Shown here: positions 50,553 to 60,786 of the stretch, in pieces
Layout of the letters: every line of letters starts with the position of its first letter
Numbering within the stretch: the first letter of the stretch is position 1
Assembly: GCF_001571305.1 (NCBI RefSeq)
Contig: NZ_BCTN01000007.1
Location: 170,691 to 234,690, forward strand
DNA from: Erwinia persicina NBRC 102418
GTDB taxonomy: Bacteria > Pseudomonadota > Gammaproteobacteria > Enterobacterales > Enterobacteriaceae
Direction: 5' to 3'
Length of the DNA stretch: 64,000 nucleotides
The notes under the pieces: model-generated
What the model was told of the DNA's origin: nothing
The model's database searches: none
Seen by the model: only the letters and a program-made list of their open reading frames with translations
Position numbers and translations under genes: made by a program

Positions 50553-51167
50553 ATGGTACGTCTGTCGCTGAAACAGATAACGGGCTTAAAAGTGCTGCTG
50601 CATCTGGCGGGTTTTTTGCCGCTGCTGTGGCTACTGTTGTCGATCGATCAGGGCTGGTTCAGCACTGACCCGGCAAAAGATATCCAGCATTTTACCGGCA
50701 GAATGGCGCTGAAATTTTTACTGGCCTCGCTGGCGGTCACGCCGCTGGCGCGCTACGGAAAACAACCGCTTTTGATCCGCGTACGTCGTCTGCTGGGCTT
50801 ATGGTGTTTCGCCTGGGCCACACTGCACCTGGTGAGTTACTCCCTGCTGGAACTGGGGATCAGCAACCTTGGCCTGCTGGGATCTGAGCTGATTTCACGT
50901 CCTTACCTGACGCTGGGCATTATTTGCTGGGTGATCCTGCTCCTGCTGGCCGCCACCTCCTTCCAGCGCGCACAGCGTAAACTGGGAAAAAAATGGCAGA
51001 CATTGCACAATGCCGTCTATCTGGTGGCCATACTGGCACCGGTTCATTATCTCTGGTCAGTCAAAACCCTCTCGCCCCAGCCGTGGATTTATGCGTTAAT
51101 TGCTGCGATCCTGCTGGCATGGCGTTACAAAAAACTGCGCAAATGGCTGCCTGGCCGCAGCGGATAA
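50553..51167 (+). CDS. msrQ: Heme-binding membrane subunit MsrQ
   Basis: Inner-membrane b-type heme protein passing electrons from quinol to MsrP. The start at 50553 ([16 protein letters not shown]) is one base after the msrP stop and gives 204 residues; a longer frame that overlaps msrP is not supported. Six predicted helices and the conserved histidines in [28 protein letters not shown] and PVHYLWSV match the ferric reductase-like family. Confidence 0.95.
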   Translation: MVRLSLKQITGLKVLLHLAGFLPLLWLLLSIDQGWFSTDPAKDIQHFTGRMALKFLLASLAVTPLARYGKQPLLIRVRRLLGLWCFAWATLHLVSYSLLELGISNLGLLGSELISRPYLTLGIICWVILLLLAATSFQRAQRKLGKKWQTLHNAVYLVAILAPVHYLWSVKTLSPQPWIYALIAAILLAWRYKKLRKWLPGRSG

Positions 51168-51193
51168 CTGTGTCCTGCCCCGCATCTTCAGCA

Positions 51194-51227
51194 ATCAACC
51201 GCGCCTTTTTTTACCGGCGTGGTTGAT
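51194..51227. terminator. Hairpin after msrQ
   Basis: ATCAACCGCGCC pairs with GGCGTGGTTGAT (12 pairs, one G-T) around a T-rich loop. There is no T tract after the stem, so it may be a terminator of unusual shape or an mRNA-end stabiliser. Confidence 0.45.
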
Positions 51228-51393
51228 CATCTTCGCTGATACGACCAGTATTTAGCTGCTAATTGCGTTGATATCATTATAATGCCCGACTTCATACGGT
51301 TGCTTTCGTCAAATTTCATCTGAAAAGGTGACAAATCGGCGATTGCGATGTATTTTGTGCGATGCCTTTATTATCGCGGGAGATAGCAGCAAG

Positions 51394-51846
51394 ATGACTG
51401 ATAAGTTGCACGTACTGCTTTTGAACGGCCCCAATCTCAATATGCTGGGAACCCGTGAGCCTGAAAAGTACGGTCACACCACGCTGGCAGATCTCGTCAG
51501 CGATTTGACCGCGCAGGCGAATGCGCTGAACGTCACTTTGAGCCATCTCCAGTCAAATGCGGAATATGCGCTCATCGATCGCATACATGAGGCAAAAGGC
51601 AATGTCGATTATATCGTCATTAACCCGGCGGCATTTACCCATACCAGCGTGGCACTGCGTGACGCGCTGCTGGCAGTGAACATCCCGTTTATCGAGGTTC
51701 ACCTGTCAAACGTTCATGCCCGTGAGCCCTTTCGCCATCATTCGTATCTTTCTGATATTTCTTCCGGCGTGATCTGTGGACTTGGCGTCGACGGTTATTC
51801 CTGGGCTTTACAGACGGCAGTTAAACGCCTGTCACCATCTAATTAA
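51394..51846 (+). CDS. aroQ: Type II 3-dehydroquinate dehydratase AroQ
   Basis: Converts 3-dehydroquinate to 3-dehydroshikimate in the shikimate pathway. The start at 51394 ([16 protein letters not shown]) gives 150 residues. Motifs: [17 protein letters not shown] with R21 and Y26, [12 protein letters not shown] and [20 protein letters not shown] with the catalytic histidine. E. coli uses the unrelated type I enzyme AroD. accB follows 21 bases downstream, an arrangement seen in several other enterobacteria. Confidence 0.97.
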   Translation: MTDKLHVLLLNGPNLNMLGTREPEKYGHTTLADLVSDLTAQANALNVTLSHLQSNAEYALIDRIHEAKGNVDYIVINPAAFTHTSVALRDALLAVNIPFIEVHLSNVHAREPFRHHSYLSDISSGVICGLGVDGYSWALQTAVKRLSPSN

Positions 51847-51867
51847 ACAGAGTACGGAACCACACTC

Positions 51868-52341
51868 ATGGATATTCGTAAGATTAAAAAACTGATCGAA
51901 CTGGTTGAAGAATCAGGCATCGCTGAACTGGAAATCTCTGAAGGCGAAGAGTCTGTGCGCATCAGCCGTGCACCGGTTAACGTCGGTTACCCGATGATGC
52001 AGCAGGCCTATGCGGCACCAATGATGCAGCAGCAGCCAGCACTGGCTAACGCTGTCGCTCCGGCGACCGCTCCGGCAATGGAAGCGCCTGCCGCTGCTGA
52101 GATCAGTGGCCATATCGTACGTTCCCCAATGGTTGGTACTTTCTACCGTACCCCAAGCCCGGATGCGAAAGCCTTCGTGGAAGTGGGTCAGAAAGTTAAC
52201 GCCGGTGATACCCTGTGCATCGTTGAAGCGATGAAAATGATGAACCAGATCGAAGCCGATAAATCCGGCATTGTGAAAGCGATTCTGGTCGAAAGCGGTC
52301 AACCTGTTGAGTTTGACGAGCCGCTGGTAGTCATCGAATAA
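51868..52341 (+). CDS. accB: Acetyl-CoA carboxylase biotin carboxyl carrier protein
   Basis: Carries biotin between biotin carboxylase and the carboxyltransferase in the first step of fatty acid synthesis. The 157-residue protein has an N-terminal dimerisation segment, an alanine/proline/methionine-rich linker (about 40-75), and a biotinyl domain with K123 in EAMKMMN and the thumb around TPSPDAKAF. accC starts 11 bases downstream. Confidence 0.99.
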   Translation: MDIRKIKKLIELVEESGIAELEISEGEESVRISRAPVNVGYPMMQQAYAAPMMQQQPALANAVAPATAPAMEAPAAAEISGHIVRSPMVGTFYRTPSPDAKAFVEVGQKVNAGDTLCIVEAMKMMNQIEADKSGIVKAILVESGQPVEFDEPLVVIE

Positions 52342-52352
52342 CGAGGCGAGCC

Positions 52353-53702
52353 ATGCTTGATAAAATTGTAATTGCTAACCGTGGTGAAATCGCGCTGCGT
52401 ATTCTCCGCGCCTGTAAAGAACTGGGCATCAAAACGGTTGCCGTGCACTCCACGGCTGACCGTGACCTGAAACACGTGTTGCTGGCAGATGAAACTGTGT
52501 GTATTGGTCCGCCACCCTCAGTGAAAAGCTACCTGAATATCCCGGCGCTAATTTCAGCCGCTGAGATCACCGGGTCCGTTGCGATTCACCCTGGCTACGG
52601 TTTCCTGTCTGAAAATGCTGACTTTGCCGAGCAGGTAGAACGCTCTGGCTTTATCTTTATCGGACCGAAAGCCGACACCATTCGCCTGATGGGCGATAAA
52701 GTGTCCGCGATTACCGCCATGAAGAAAGCCGGTGTTCCGACCGTACCGGGCTCTGACGGTCCGTTAACCGAAGATATGGATAAAAACCGTGCCTTCGCAA
52801 AACGTATCGGCTACCCGGTGATCATCAAAGCCTCCGGCGGCGGCGGTGGTCGTGGTATGCGTGTCGTACGCGGCGACAAAGATCTGGAACAGTCCATCAA
52901 CATGACGAAAGCGGAAGCCAAAGCGGCTTTCAACAACGACATGGTGTACATGGAAAAATACCTGGAAAACCCACGCCATATCGAAATTCAGATTTTGGCT
53001 GACGGTCAGGGCAACGCTATCTATCTGGCAGAACGTGACTGCTCAATGCAGCGCCGCCACCAGAAAGTGGTGGAAGAAGCACCTGCACCGGGTATTACCG
53101 AAGAGATGCGTCGCTACATTGGCGAACGCTGCTCGAAAGCCTGTATTGATATTGGCTATCGTGGCGCTGGTACCTTCGAGTTCCTGTATGAGAACGGTGA
53201 GTTCTATTTCATTGAAATGAACACCCGTATCCAGGTTGAACATCCGGTGACCGAGATGATTACCGGCGTTGACCTGATCAAAGAGCAGCTGCGCATTGCA
53301 GCTGGCCAGCCATTGTCAATCAAGCAGGAAGAAGTGATCATTCGCGGTCATGCGGTGGAATGCCGAATCAACGCTGAAGATGCTAACACCTTCCTGCCAA
53401 GCCCTGGCAAAATCACCCGATTCCATGCACCGGGTGGATTTGGCGTGCGCTGGGAGTCTCATATCTACGCCGGCTATAGCGTACCGCCGTACTATGACTC
53501 AATGATTGGCAAGCTGATTACCTTTGGTGAAAACCGCGATGTGGCAATTTCACGCATGAAAAATGCGCTGGCGGAGCTGATCATCGACGGGATTAAAACC
53601 AATATCGAACTGCAGATGAAAATCATGTCAGACGAGAACTTCCAGCACGGTGGCACCAATATCCACTATCTGGAGAAAAAACTCGGCCTGCAAGAGAAGT
53701 AA
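52353..53702 (+). CDS. accC: Biotin carboxylase AccC
   Basis: ATP-dependent carboxylation of the biotin on AccB. The 449-residue ATP-grasp enzyme shows the N-terminal [10 protein letters not shown], glycine-rich loop [12 protein letters not shown], metal and substrate residues in [14 protein letters not shown] and [13 protein letters not shown]. Standard accBC operon; a hairpin at 53717-53742 lies just after the stop. Confidence 0.99.
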   Translation: MLDKIVIANRGEIALRILRACKELGIKTVAVHSTADRDLKHVLLADETVCIGPPPSVKSYLNIPALISAAEITGSVAIHPGYGFLSENADFAEQVERSGFIFIGPKADTIRLMGDKVSAITAMKKAGVPTVPGSDGPLTEDMDKNRAFAKRIGYPVIIKASGGGGGRGMRVVRGDKDLEQSINMTKAEAKAAFNNDMVYMEKYLENPRHIEIQILADGQGNAIYLAERDCSMQRRHQKVVEEAPAPGITEEMRRYIGERCSKACIDIGYRGAGTFEFLYENGEFYFIEMNTRIQVEHPVTEMITGVDLIKEQLRIAAGQPLSIKQEEVIIRGHAVECRINAEDANTFLPSPGKITRFHAPGGFGVRWESHIYAGYSVPPYYDSMIGKLITFGENRDVAISRMKNALAELIIDGIKTNIELQMKIMSDENFQHGGTNIHYLEKKLGLQEK

Positions 53703-53716
53703 TTACGCCGCTGTTC

Positions 53717-53742
53717 AGTGGGCCTGTACCACGGGGCCCACT
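53717..53742 (+). terminator. Hairpin after accC
   Basis: AGTGGGCC pairs with GGCCCACT (eight perfect pairs, ten-base loop), followed by the pyrimidine-rich CTTCTTCG. It may terminate or attenuate transcription between accC and yhdT. Confidence 0.6.
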
Positions 53743-53855
53743 CTTCTTCGCCCCCTTTCTGCAACTTTTGCAAGATATCGCTGGGCAAATGCGCATCCTG
53801 TCGTAAAATTCCCTTCTTTTTATCTGTCCTTGCCGTAACCCTGAGGGAGAAACGG

Positions 53856-54098
53856 ATGGAAAAACGCTTTCTGCAAGCGCACCGTGAAGCACGCTGGGCC
53901 TTCTGGCTGGCGGTGGCTTATCTTGCCTGCTGGGCACTGGCGGGCGGGTTGCCTGATGACAAACCCGGTATTACCGGCCTCCCACACTGGTTCGAAATGG
54001 CCTGTCTGCTGATACCTGGGGTGTTTATTTTTCTTTGCTGGCTGATGGTTCGCTTCATCTTCCGCGATATCTCTCTGGAGGACGACGGTGAAGCTTGA
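53856..54098 (+). CDS. yhdT: YhdT family membrane protein (DUF997)
   Basis: Small inner-membrane protein of unknown function found directly before panF. The start at 53856 (MEKRFLQAHREARWAFW) has a GAGGG ribosome binding site and gives 80 residues with two membrane helices (about 14-33 and 46-67) and the acidic tail [10 protein letters not shown]. Its end overlaps panF by 11 bases, so the two are translationally coupled. Confidence 0.93.
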   Translation: MEKRFLQAHREARWAFWLAVAYLACWALAGGLPDDKPGITGLPHWFEMACLLIPGVFIFLCWLMVRFIFRDISLEDDGEA

Positions 54099-55551
54099 CA
54101 TTATTTTGCCTCTGATTGGCTACCTGCTGCTGGTTGCCGGACTCTCCGTTTATGCCATGCGTCAGCGCCGTGAGGGCAGCTTTTTGAGCGAGTACTTCCT
54201 CGGCAGCCGGTCAATGGGCGGCTTTGTGCTGGCGATGACGCTGACCACCACTTACATCAGCGCCAGCTCGTTTATAGGCGGCCCCGGGGCAGCCTATAAA
54301 TACGGGCTGGGCTGGGTGCTGCTGTCGATGGTGCAGGTGCCTGCCGTCTGGTTGTCACTGGGCATCCTCGGCAAGAAGTTCGCTATCCTGGCCAGACGCT
54401 ATAACGCCGTCACCCTTAACGATATGTTGTATGCGCGCTATCGCAGCCCCCTGCTTGTGTGGCTGGCCAGCATCAGTCTGCTGGTGGCCTTTATCGGGGC
54501 CATGACCGTGCAGTTTATCGGTGGTGCTCGTCTGCTGGAAACGGCTGCCGGCATTCCTTACGACACCGGGCTGCTGATCTTTGGTATCTCTATTGCGCTG
54601 TATACGGCATTTGGCGGCTTCCGTGCCAGCGTGCTGAACGATGCCATGCAGGGGATGGTGATGCTGGCCGGCACGTTCCTGCTGCTGTTCGCCGTCATCC
54701 ATGCGGCGGGCGGAATGCATAAAGCGGTTGAAACCCTGCAACACATCGATCCTCAGCTGGTCTCTGCCTCCGGCGTGGATGATATTCTCACCCCCACCTT
54801 CCTGGCCTCGTTCTCCGTGCTGGTGTGCTTTGGCGTCATCGGTCTGCCGCACACGGCGGTCCGCTGCATTTCCTATAAAGACAGCAAGGCCGTACATCGG
54901 GCGATCCTGCTGGGGACGGTGGTGGTGGCGGTTCTGATGTTTGGTATGCACCTTGCGGGTGCTCTTGGGCGGGCGGTGATCCCGGACTTAGCGATCCCGG
55001 ACCAGGTGATCCCGAGGCTGATGATCCATGTTCTGCCACCCCTGGCCGCAGGGATCTTTCTTGCGGCACCGATGGCGGCCATCATGTCCACCATTAACGC
55101 CCAACTGCTACAATCGTCGGCAACGATCGTTAAAGATCTCTATCTGCGTATACGCCCGCATCAGCTGGATAATGAACCGCTGCTCAAGCGCCTCTCCTCA
55201 CTGGTCACGCTGATTCTGGGCCTGCTGCTGCTACTGGCTGCCTGGAATCCGCCGGAGATGATTATCTGGCTGAATCTGCTGGCCTTTGGTGGTCTGGAAG
55301 CCGTGTTCCTCTGGCCGCTGGTACTGGGGCTTTACTGGGAGAAAGCCAATGCGGCGGGCGCACTGAGCAGCATGATCATGGGCGCAGCCTGTTATACCCT
55401 GCTGGCCAGTCTGTCCTTGCAGCTCTGGGGTTTCCACCCGATCGTACCGGCGCTGCTCCTCAGCCTGCTGGCCTTTATTATTGGCAATCGTTTTGGCCAT
55501 TCTGACCCTGAAACAATGACTGCCTCCACCCTGATTGATGGAAGAGATTGA
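54088..55551 (+). CDS. panF: Sodium/pantothenate symporter PanF
   Basis: Imports pantothenate with Na+ for coenzyme A synthesis. The 487-residue sodium-solute symporter starts with GTG, overlaps yhdT and has 12-13 hydrophobic helices. Conserved features include [27 protein letters not shown] and [14 protein letters not shown] ([11 protein letters not shown]). prmA starts two bases after the stop codon. Confidence 0.97.
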   Translation: MKLDIILPLIGYLLLVAGLSVYAMRQRREGSFLSEYFLGSRSMGGFVLAMTLTTTYISASSFIGGPGAAYKYGLGWVLLSMVQVPAVWLSLGILGKKFAILARRYNAVTLNDMLYARYRSPLLVWLASISLLVAFIGAMTVQFIGGARLLETAAGIPYDTGLLIFGISIALYTAFGGFRASVLNDAMQGMVMLAGTFLLLFAVIHAAGGMHKAVETLQHIDPQLVSASGVDDILTPTFLASFSVLVCFGVIGLPHTAVRCISYKDSKAVHRAILLGTVVVAVLMFGMHLAGALGRAVIPDLAIPDQVIPRLMIHVLPPLAAGIFLAAPMAAIMSTINAQLLQSSATIVKDLYLRIRPHQLDNEPLLKRLSSLVTLILGLLLLLAAWNPPEMIIWLNLLAFGGLEAVFLWPLVLGLYWEKANAAGALSSMIMGAACYTLLASLSLQLWGFHPIVPALLLSLLAFIIGNRFGHSDPETMTASTLIDGRD

Positions 55552-55553
55552 AA

Positions 55554-56435
55554 ATGCCCTGGATACAAATGAAGTTAAATACCACCGGTGCACAGGCTGA
55601 AGAGCTGGGCGACGCACTGATTGAAAACGGCGCGGTGTCGGTGACCTTCCAGGATACCCACGACAACCCGGTATTTGAACCACTGCCGGGCGAAACCCGT
55701 CTGTGGGGAGACACTGACGTGATTGGGCTGTTTGATGCCGAAACCGAGATGCCGGAGGTGATTGCCGGCCTGGAGCAGCATCCACTGTTAGGCGTCGGTT
55801 TCCATCATAAAATCGAGCAGATTGAAGATAAAGACTGGGAGCGCGAATGGATGGATAACTTCCATCCGATGCGCTTTGGCCAGCGCCTGTGGATCTGCCC
55901 AAGCTGGCGTGACGTTCCCGACCCTGCCGCTGTCAACGTGATGCTGGATCCCGGCCTGGCGTTTGGTACCGGCACTCACCCGACGACCTCGCTGTGTCTG
56001 ACCTGGCTGGATGGACTCGATCTGACGGGTAAAACCGTAATCGACTTCGGCTGTGGTTCCGGTATCCTCGCGATTGCCGCGCTGAAGCTCGGTGCGGCTG
56101 CCGCTATCGGTATTGATATCGATCCGCAGGCGATTCAGGCAAGTCGTGACAATGCACAGCGCAACGGCGTGTCCGAGCGTTTGTCGCTCTATCTGCCACA
56201 CGAACAGCCCGAAAATCTCAGTGCCGACGTTGTGGTGGCCAATATCCTTGCCGGCCCGCTGCGTGAACTGGCGCCGCTGATTAGCGTCTTGCCTAAACAT
56301 GGCGGCCATCTCGGCCTGTCCGGGGTGCTTGCCAGCCAGGCAGAGAGTGTGTGTGAAGCGTATGCTGACACCTTCACGCTGGATCCGGTGGCGGAAAAAG
56401 AAGAGTGGTGCCGCATCACCGGAGTTCGTCGTTAA
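55554..56435 (+). CDS. prmA: Ribosomal protein L11 methyltransferase PrmA
   Basis: Trimethylates lysines and the N-terminal amino group of ribosomal protein L11. The start at 55554 ([12 protein letters not shown]) gives 293 residues as in E. coli; a TTG six bases earlier is less likely. N-terminal L11-recognition domain (1-55), then a SAM-binding domain with [18 protein letters not shown] and NILAGPL. Confidence 0.98.
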   Translation: MPWIQMKLNTTGAQAEELGDALIENGAVSVTFQDTHDNPVFEPLPGETRLWGDTDVIGLFDAETEMPEVIAGLEQHPLLGVGFHHKIEQIEDKDWEREWMDNFHPMRFGQRLWICPSWRDVPDPAAVNVMLDPGLAFGTGTHPTTSLCLTWLDGLDLTGKTVIDFGCGSGILAIAALKLGAAAAIGIDIDPQAIQASRDNAQRNGVSERLSLYLPHEQPENLSADVVVANILAGPLRELAPLISVLPKHGGHLGLSGVLASQAESVCEAYADTFTLDPVAEKEEWCRITGVRR

Positions 56436-56675
56436 AATAAACCGCTGATGCAGCCCAGATGAGCTGCATCAGCCCGTTCATTACGTCATATGTCCCGAAT
56501 TACTGGCAAACTGACGTGATTTATGTTGCCAACTGGGTCACAAAAAAAGAAAAATCTTTGTACAGAAATTCGTCATATTTTTTTAATCCATTGTTTTATA
56601 TCACTATAAAATTAATGCCTGTGACGCGCACGGTGATTCCTTGATCGGCATCAGCGGATTGTTCAAAGTTTGGCC
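56436..56675. other. prmA-dusB intergenic region, upstream part
   Basis: About 300 bases lie between prmA and dusB. This AT-rich part includes runs of A and T (56538-56583) that could bend DNA or bind Fis/IHF as in the E. coli dusB-fis control region. No separate gene or repeat is visible. Confidence 0.5.
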
Positions 56676-56704
56676 TTTCATCTTCCTGAAAAAATGCGTA
56701 ATAT
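56676..56704 (+). promoter_or_regulatory. dusB-fis promoter
   Basis: TTTCAT (56676-56681), a 17-base spacer and TAATAT (56699-56704) are followed by a GC-rich discriminator ACGCCGCC and CTTGCGGACAC, closely resembling the E. coli fis promoter. There, such a discriminator gives stringent (ppGpp) and growth-rate control and a burst of Fis synthesis on nutrient upshift. Confidence 0.8.
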
Positions 56705-56742
56705 ACGCCGCCTTGCGGACACACTATGGTCACTTTTTTTTC

Positions 56743-57708
56743 ATGCGCATAGGAAATCACCAGCTTCGTAATCGTTTGATTGCAGCCCCGATGGCCGGGA
56801 TAACAGACAGGCCATTCAGGACCCTTTGCTATGCAATGGGCGCTGGTATGACTGTTTCCGAGATGATGTCGTCAAACCCTGAAGTCTGGGGCAGCGACAA
56901 GTCGCGGTTGCGTATGGTACACAGTGACGAACCTGGTATTCGTACCGTGCAAATTGCGGGTTGTGACCCGGAAGAGATGGCGGCAGCCGCACGCATCAAT
57001 GCAGTATCGGGTGCGCAGGTAATCGACATCAATATGGGTTGTCCCGCTAAAAAAGTGAATCGCAAGATGGCAGGCTCCGCGCTGCTGCAACATCCTGAAC
57101 TGGTGAGGTCTATCCTCCTGGCGGTGGTGAATGCAGTCGACGTACCGGTCACCTTAAAGATTCGCACTGGCTGGGACAGCAACAACCGCAACTGTGTAGA
57201 GATTGCCCAATTGGCTGAGCGTTGTGGTATTCAGGCCCTGACAATTCACGGACGCACTCGCGCGTGTTTGTTCAACGGCGAAGCTGAGTACGACAGCATT
57301 CGGACAGTTAAGCAGAACGTATCCATTCCGGTTATCGCGAATGGAGACATTACTGACCCGCACAAAGCCAGAGCCGTGCTTGACTATACGGGGGCTGATG
57401 CCCTGATGATAGGACGGGCGGCTCAGGGAAGACCGTGGATCTTCCGGGAAATCCAGCACTATCTGGACACTGGGGAGCTGCTTGCGCCGATGCCACTGGC
57501 TGAAGTAAAGCGCTTGCTCATCGGGCACTTACGGGAACTGCACGACTTTTATGGTCACCGCAAAGGATATCGTATTGCCCGAAAGCACGTCTCCTGGTAT
57601 CTGCAGGAGCACGCCCCAAACGACCAGTTTCGGCGCACATTCAACGCCATAGAGGATGCCAGCGAACAGCTGGAGGCGTTGGAGGCATACTTCGAAAATC
57701 TTGCGTAA
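56743..57708 (+). CDS. dusB: tRNA-dihydrouridine synthase DusB
   Basis: FMN-dependent reduction of uridines in the tRNA D-loop. The start at 56743 ([16 protein letters not shown]) gives 321 residues like E. coli; the reading frame is open further upstream but that part covers the promoter. Catalytic C100 in [12 protein letters not shown] and the FMN/phosphate motifs ANGDI and [10 protein letters not shown] are present. fis follows 25 bases downstream and depends on dusB translation for expression in E. coli. Confidence 0.97.
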   Translation: MRIGNHQLRNRLIAAPMAGITDRPFRTLCYAMGAGMTVSEMMSSNPEVWGSDKSRLRMVHSDEPGIRTVQIAGCDPEEMAAAARINAVSGAQVIDINMGCPAKKVNRKMAGSALLQHPELVRSILLAVVNAVDVPVTLKIRTGWDSNNRNCVEIAQLAERCGIQALTIHGRTRACLFNGEAEYDSIRTVKQNVSIPVIANGDITDPHKARAVLDYTGADALMIGRAAQGRPWIFREIQHYLDTGELLAPMPLAEVKRLLIGHLRELHDFYGHRKGYRIARKHVSWYLQEHAPNDQFRRTFNAIEDASEQLEALEAYFENLA

Positions 57709-57733
57709 TTAGAAATAAAGAGCTGACAGAACT

Positions 57734-58030
57734 ATGTTCGAACAACGCGTAAATTCTGACGTACTGACCGTATCTACCGTAAACTCACAGGATCAAGTGA
57801 CCCAAAAGCCACTTCGTGATTCGGTCAAACAGGCACTGAAGAACTATTTTGCTCAACTGAATGGTCAGGATGTAAATGATCTGTATGAGCTGGTACTGGC
57901 TGAAGTAGAACAGCCTCTGTTGGACATGGTGATGCAATACACCCGTGGCAACCAGACCCGTGCAGCCCTGATGATGGGCATCAACCGCGGTACACTGCGT
58001 AAGAAACTGAAAAAATACGGCATGAACTAA
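57734..58030 (+). CDS. fis: Nucleoid protein Fis
   Basis: DNA-bending factor for inversion stimulation that activates rRNA promoters and organises the chromosome. The 98-residue sequence appears identical to E. coli Fis from memory, with the N-terminal beta-hairpin, four helices and the C-terminal helix-turn-helix ([20 protein letters not shown]). Second gene of dusB-fis. Confidence 0.99.
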
Positions 58031-58056
58031 TAGCCTCTGGCTATCATGTTGTATCT

Positions 58057-58090
58057 AAAGCGCTTATCCCTATGGTTTAAGCGCTTTTTT
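58057..58090 (+). terminator. Rho-independent terminator after fis
   Basis: AAAGCGCTT pairs with AAGCGCTTT around ATCCCTATGGTTT; the stem's second arm runs into TTTTTT. Confidence 0.9.
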
Positions 58091-58410
58091 ATTGATAACG
58101 TATCGCAACGGCGATGCGATGAGTCCCATAGCCAGATAGCAGGAGGCGCAGGCACCGCCTGATAGGAAACTTCCCATCTATCTTTCGCTGTGTAACGGGT
58201 AATCTGTGTACCTTTACATAAGATGAAGGTCCTCAGTTGACACTCCTCACCAATTTGACCAACGTGCGCAATCCACTGGAATGTAAATTCTGGTCAAGAG
58301 AGGAATGTGAGTAAACCTTAGTCCTGAACGGGTGTCTGATTGAGTGTATCGCAGCTGACTGTCCTCACTCTGCGTTACAGGTCCCGCCCTTAATGTCTGA
58401 ATGAGTAATT
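58091..58410. other. fis-lpxP intergenic region
   Basis: 320 bases without a gene. Visible are a TTGACA hexamer near 58237 with no good -10, and a seven-base inverted repeat TTGACCA (58255-58261) and TGGTCAA (58291-58297) that could be an operator for lpxP. E. coli has yhdJ and the acrEF region after fis instead. Confidence 0.5.
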
Positions 58411-59331
58411 ATGAAGCAGCCACAAAAATTCCAGAGGAGCTTTTTACGTCCGCGCTACTGGCTTACCTGGTTTGGTGTCAGCGTGCTATTTCTGCTGGTG
58501 CAACTCCCTTATCCCGTATTAAACAAACTGGGCACCTGGATGGGCCGTACGTCCATGCGCTTTATGAAGCGTCGTGTCTCCATTGCCCGCCGTAACCTTG
58601 AACTCTGTTTTCCCGATATGGATGAACAACAGCTTGAACGTTGTATTGTCGGCAATTTTGAATCTCTTGGCATGGGCTTGCTGGAAACCGGTATGGCATG
58701 GTTCTGGTCCGATCGCCGGGTGAAACGCTGGTTTACCGTTAACGGTCTGAATAACTTGAAAGCCGCCCAGGCGGATGGCCGGGGAGCACTGATTATCGGC
58801 GTACACTTTATGTCGCTGGAGTTAGGTGGACGTGCGATGGGCCTTTGCCAGCCAATGATGGCAATGTACCGCCCGCATAATAATAAATTGATGGAGTGGG
58901 TGCAGACCAAAGGCCGTATGCGTTCGAACAAAGCGATGATCAATCGCCGCGATCTGCGTGGTATGGTACAGGCGCTGAAGCAGGGTGAAGCAGTATGGTT
59001 TGCACCGGACCAGGACTACGGTCCGAAAGGCAGCGTATTTGCACCGCTGTTTGCCGTACCCGACGCCGCTACTACCAGCGGCACCTGGATGCTGGCACGT
59101 ATGGCCAAGCCTGCGCTGATCACCGTCGTGCTGATCCGCAAGGAAGATGGCAGCGGTTATGAACTGGTGATCCAGCCCGAGCTAAAGGACTATCCAATCG
59201 AAAGTGAGCAGGAAGCGGCCGAGTATATGAACCGGGTTATTGAACGCGAGATTATGCGCGCTCCCTCTCAGTATATGTGGCTACACCGACGCTTCAAAAC
59301 CCGTCCTGTCGGCGCCAGCTCCCTGTACTAA
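58411..59331 (+). CDS. lpxP: Kdo2-lipid IVA palmitoleoyltransferase (LpxP-like)
   Basis: Adds the secondary acyl chain at the 2' position of lipid A. The 306-residue protein has an N-terminal membrane helix (about 17-35) and the acyltransferase HX4E motif at H132-E137 (HFMSLE). Internal stretches GRAMGLCQPMMAMYRPHNN and MEWVQTKGRMRSNKAMI match LpxP (cold-induced palmitoleoyl) better than LpxL (lauroyl) as I recall them, so I prefer LpxP; an LpxL role is possible. Its position after fis differs from E. coli. Confidence 0.88.
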   Translation: MKQPQKFQRSFLRPRYWLTWFGVSVLFLLVQLPYPVLNKLGTWMGRTSMRFMKRRVSIARRNLELCFPDMDEQQLERCIVGNFESLGMGLLETGMAWFWSDRRVKRWFTVNGLNNLKAAQADGRGALIIGVHFMSLELGGRAMGLCQPMMAMYRPHNNKLMEWVQTKGRMRSNKAMINRRDLRGMVQALKQGEAVWFAPDQDYGPKGSVFAPLFAVPDAATTSGTWMLARMAKPALITVVLIRKEDGSGYELVIQPELKDYPIESEQEAAEYMNRVIEREIMRAPSQYMWLHRRFKTRPVGASSLY

Positions 59332-59370
59332 TACTGCCTTAAGAAACCACTTAGTCTGATCCTTCCCCGC

Positions 59371-59390
59371 CCAGCGCCTGATGGCGCTGG
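59371..59390. terminator. Hairpin after lpxP
   Basis: CCAGCGCC, TGAT loop, GGCGCTGG: eight perfect pairs 39 bases past the lpxP stop. No T tract follows, so it is only a possible terminator. Confidence 0.4.
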
Positions 59391-59466
59391 CCTTCGCAAC
59401 AAAATTTACACTTAAACAACAAATCTGCAACCATCATCACATTGTTTTCATATAGTGAAACTAAAT

Positions 59467-59511
59467 GCACTATTTGTGACCATCCTGGCTATTTTCGCCC
59501 CATCCTGGTGC
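59467..59511 (+). promoter_or_regulatory. Two NtrC-like enhancer sites upstream of yhdW
   Basis: GCCCCATCCTGGTGC (59497-59511) matches the NtrC consensus GCACCA-WWW-TGGTGC at 12 of 15 positions. GCACTATTTGTGACC (59467-59481) has one good and one poor half. Their centres are 30 bases apart, about three helical turns, and roughly 110-140 bases before the predicted start, the usual enhancer geometry. Confidence 0.6.
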
Positions 59512-59586
59512 GCGATATTAATACCACTTGTAATAAACCTCCCATTATCAGTAACGCTTTTCAACATATTCAGCGCTCTGCAACTC

Positions 59587-59602
59587 TGGCATTACCTTTG
59601 CA
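59587..59602 (+). promoter_or_regulatory. Sigma-54 promoter of the yhdWXYZ operon
   Basis: TGGCATTACCTTTGCA has the invariant GG and GC ten bases apart and nearly the full TGGCAC-N5-TTGCA consensus. A start near 59613 would leave an 80-base leader before yhdW. The yhdWXYZ operon belongs to the NtrC regulon in E. coli, which agrees with this reading. Confidence 0.82.
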
Positions 59603-59693
59603 AAGCAGTGAATGGCCTCCGGCCGCAGACAGGAAAAGTGCACCAGAGCGTGCGCTACACATAACAATATAAATCCGCCACACAGGATGCTTT

Positions 59694-60719
59694 ATGAAAA
59701 AGATGATGCTCTCTACGATGATTGCCGCCGCTACGCTGTTTAGCATTGCGAATCAGGCTCATGCAGGTACGACGCTGGATGCCATTAAAAAGAAAGGGTT
59801 TGTGCAGTGTGGTATCAGTGACGGTTTGCCGGGTTTCTCGTATGCAGACTCTAACGGCAAGTTTACCGGCATCGATGTGGACGTCTGCCGTGCAGCGGCA
59901 GCGGCGGTATTTGGTGATGCTACGAAAGTGAAATATACCCCTCTGACCGCGAAAGAGCGTTTCACTGCGCTGCAGTCCGGTGAAGTCGATATTCTTTCAC
60001 GTAATACCACCTGGACCTCCTCCCGCGATGGTGGCATGGGCTTCATCTTTGCCGGCGTAAACTATTACGACGGTATCGGCTTCCTGACCCACCAGAAGGC
60101 GGGCCTGAAAAGCGCTAAAGAGCTGGATGGGGCCACCGTCTGTATCCAGGCCGGTACCGATACTGAGCTGAACGTGGCGGACTACTTTAAAGCGAACAAA
60201 ATGCAGTACACACCAGTCACTTTCGACCGCTCTGATGAGTCGGCTAAGGCGCTGGATACTGGCCGTTGCGATACGCTGGCTTCCGACCAGTCTCAGCTGT
60301 ATGCGCTGAGAATCAAACTGGGTAAACCGAGCGAGTTTATCGTGCTGCCCGAAGTGATCTCGAAAGAGCCACTGGGGCCGGTTGTACGTCGCGGTGATGA
60401 TGACTGGTACACCATTGTTAAGTGGTCGCTGTTCGCCATGCTGAATGCCGAAGAGATGGGCATTACCTCTAAAAACGTCGACCAGATGACGGCAAAACCC
60501 TCAACACCAGATATGGCTCATCTGCTGGGTGCAGAAGGCGACTTCGGCAAGGATCTGAAGCTGGATAACAAGTGGGCTTACAACATTATCAAACAGGTGG
60601 GCAACTATCAGGAGGTGTTTGACCGTAACGTCGGTAAAGACAGCCAGCTGAAAATTGCACGTGGTCAGAATGCACTGTGGAACCAGGGCGGTATTCAGTA
60701 CGCGCCACCAGTACGTTAA
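59694..60719 (+). CDS. yhdW: Amino-acid ABC transporter substrate-binding protein YhdW
   Basis: Periplasmic receptor of a polar amino-acid uptake system of the AapJ/BztA type (broad specificity for L-amino acids in better-studied relatives). The 341 residues start with a signal peptide (cleavage near AHA|GTT, residue 24) and continue as a family 3 solute-binding protein (GFVQCGISDGLPGFS, LSRNTTWTSSRDGGMGF, VCIQAGTDTELN). In E. coli K-12 this gene is annotated as a pseudogene; here it is intact. Confidence 0.93.
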   Translation: MKKMMLSTMIAAATLFSIANQAHAGTTLDAIKKKGFVQCGISDGLPGFSYADSNGKFTGIDVDVCRAAAAAVFGDATKVKYTPLTAKERFTALQSGEVDILSRNTTWTSSRDGGMGFIFAGVNYYDGIGFLTHQKAGLKSAKELDGATVCIQAGTDTELNVADYFKANKMQYTPVTFDRSDESAKALDTGRCDTLASDQSQLYALRIKLGKPSEFIVLPEVISKEPLGPVVRRGDDDWYTIVKWSLFAMLNAEEMGITSKNVDQMTAKPSTPDMAHLLGAEGDFGKDLKLDNKWAYNIIKQVGNYQEVFDRNVGKDSQLKIARGQNALWNQGGIQYAPPVR

Positions 60720-60733
60720 TTCCCTTGATTACA

Positions 60734-60755
60734 GGGTGCCGGTCTGCCGGCGCCC
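60734..60755. repeat. Intercistronic hairpin between yhdW and yhdX
   Basis: GGGTGCCGG and CCGGCGCCC form nine pairs (one G-T) with a TCTG loop. Such hairpins after a binding-protein gene often raise its mRNA level over the permease genes; that role is inferred. Confidence 0.55.
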
Positions 60756-60786
60756 ATGCCAGAATTTTCGTCACTGAGGTCTTACC

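Noticed and set aside
54960..55020. Short direct repeats of GATCCCGGA in panF
   Set aside because: They encode the family-conserved IPD-type segments of the symporter and need no separate explanation.
59455..59664. A 69-codon hydrophobic frame with a GTG start before yhdW
   Set aside because: It lacks a ribosome binding site and covers the NtrC-like sites and sigma-54 promoter, so the region is better explained as regulatory DNA.
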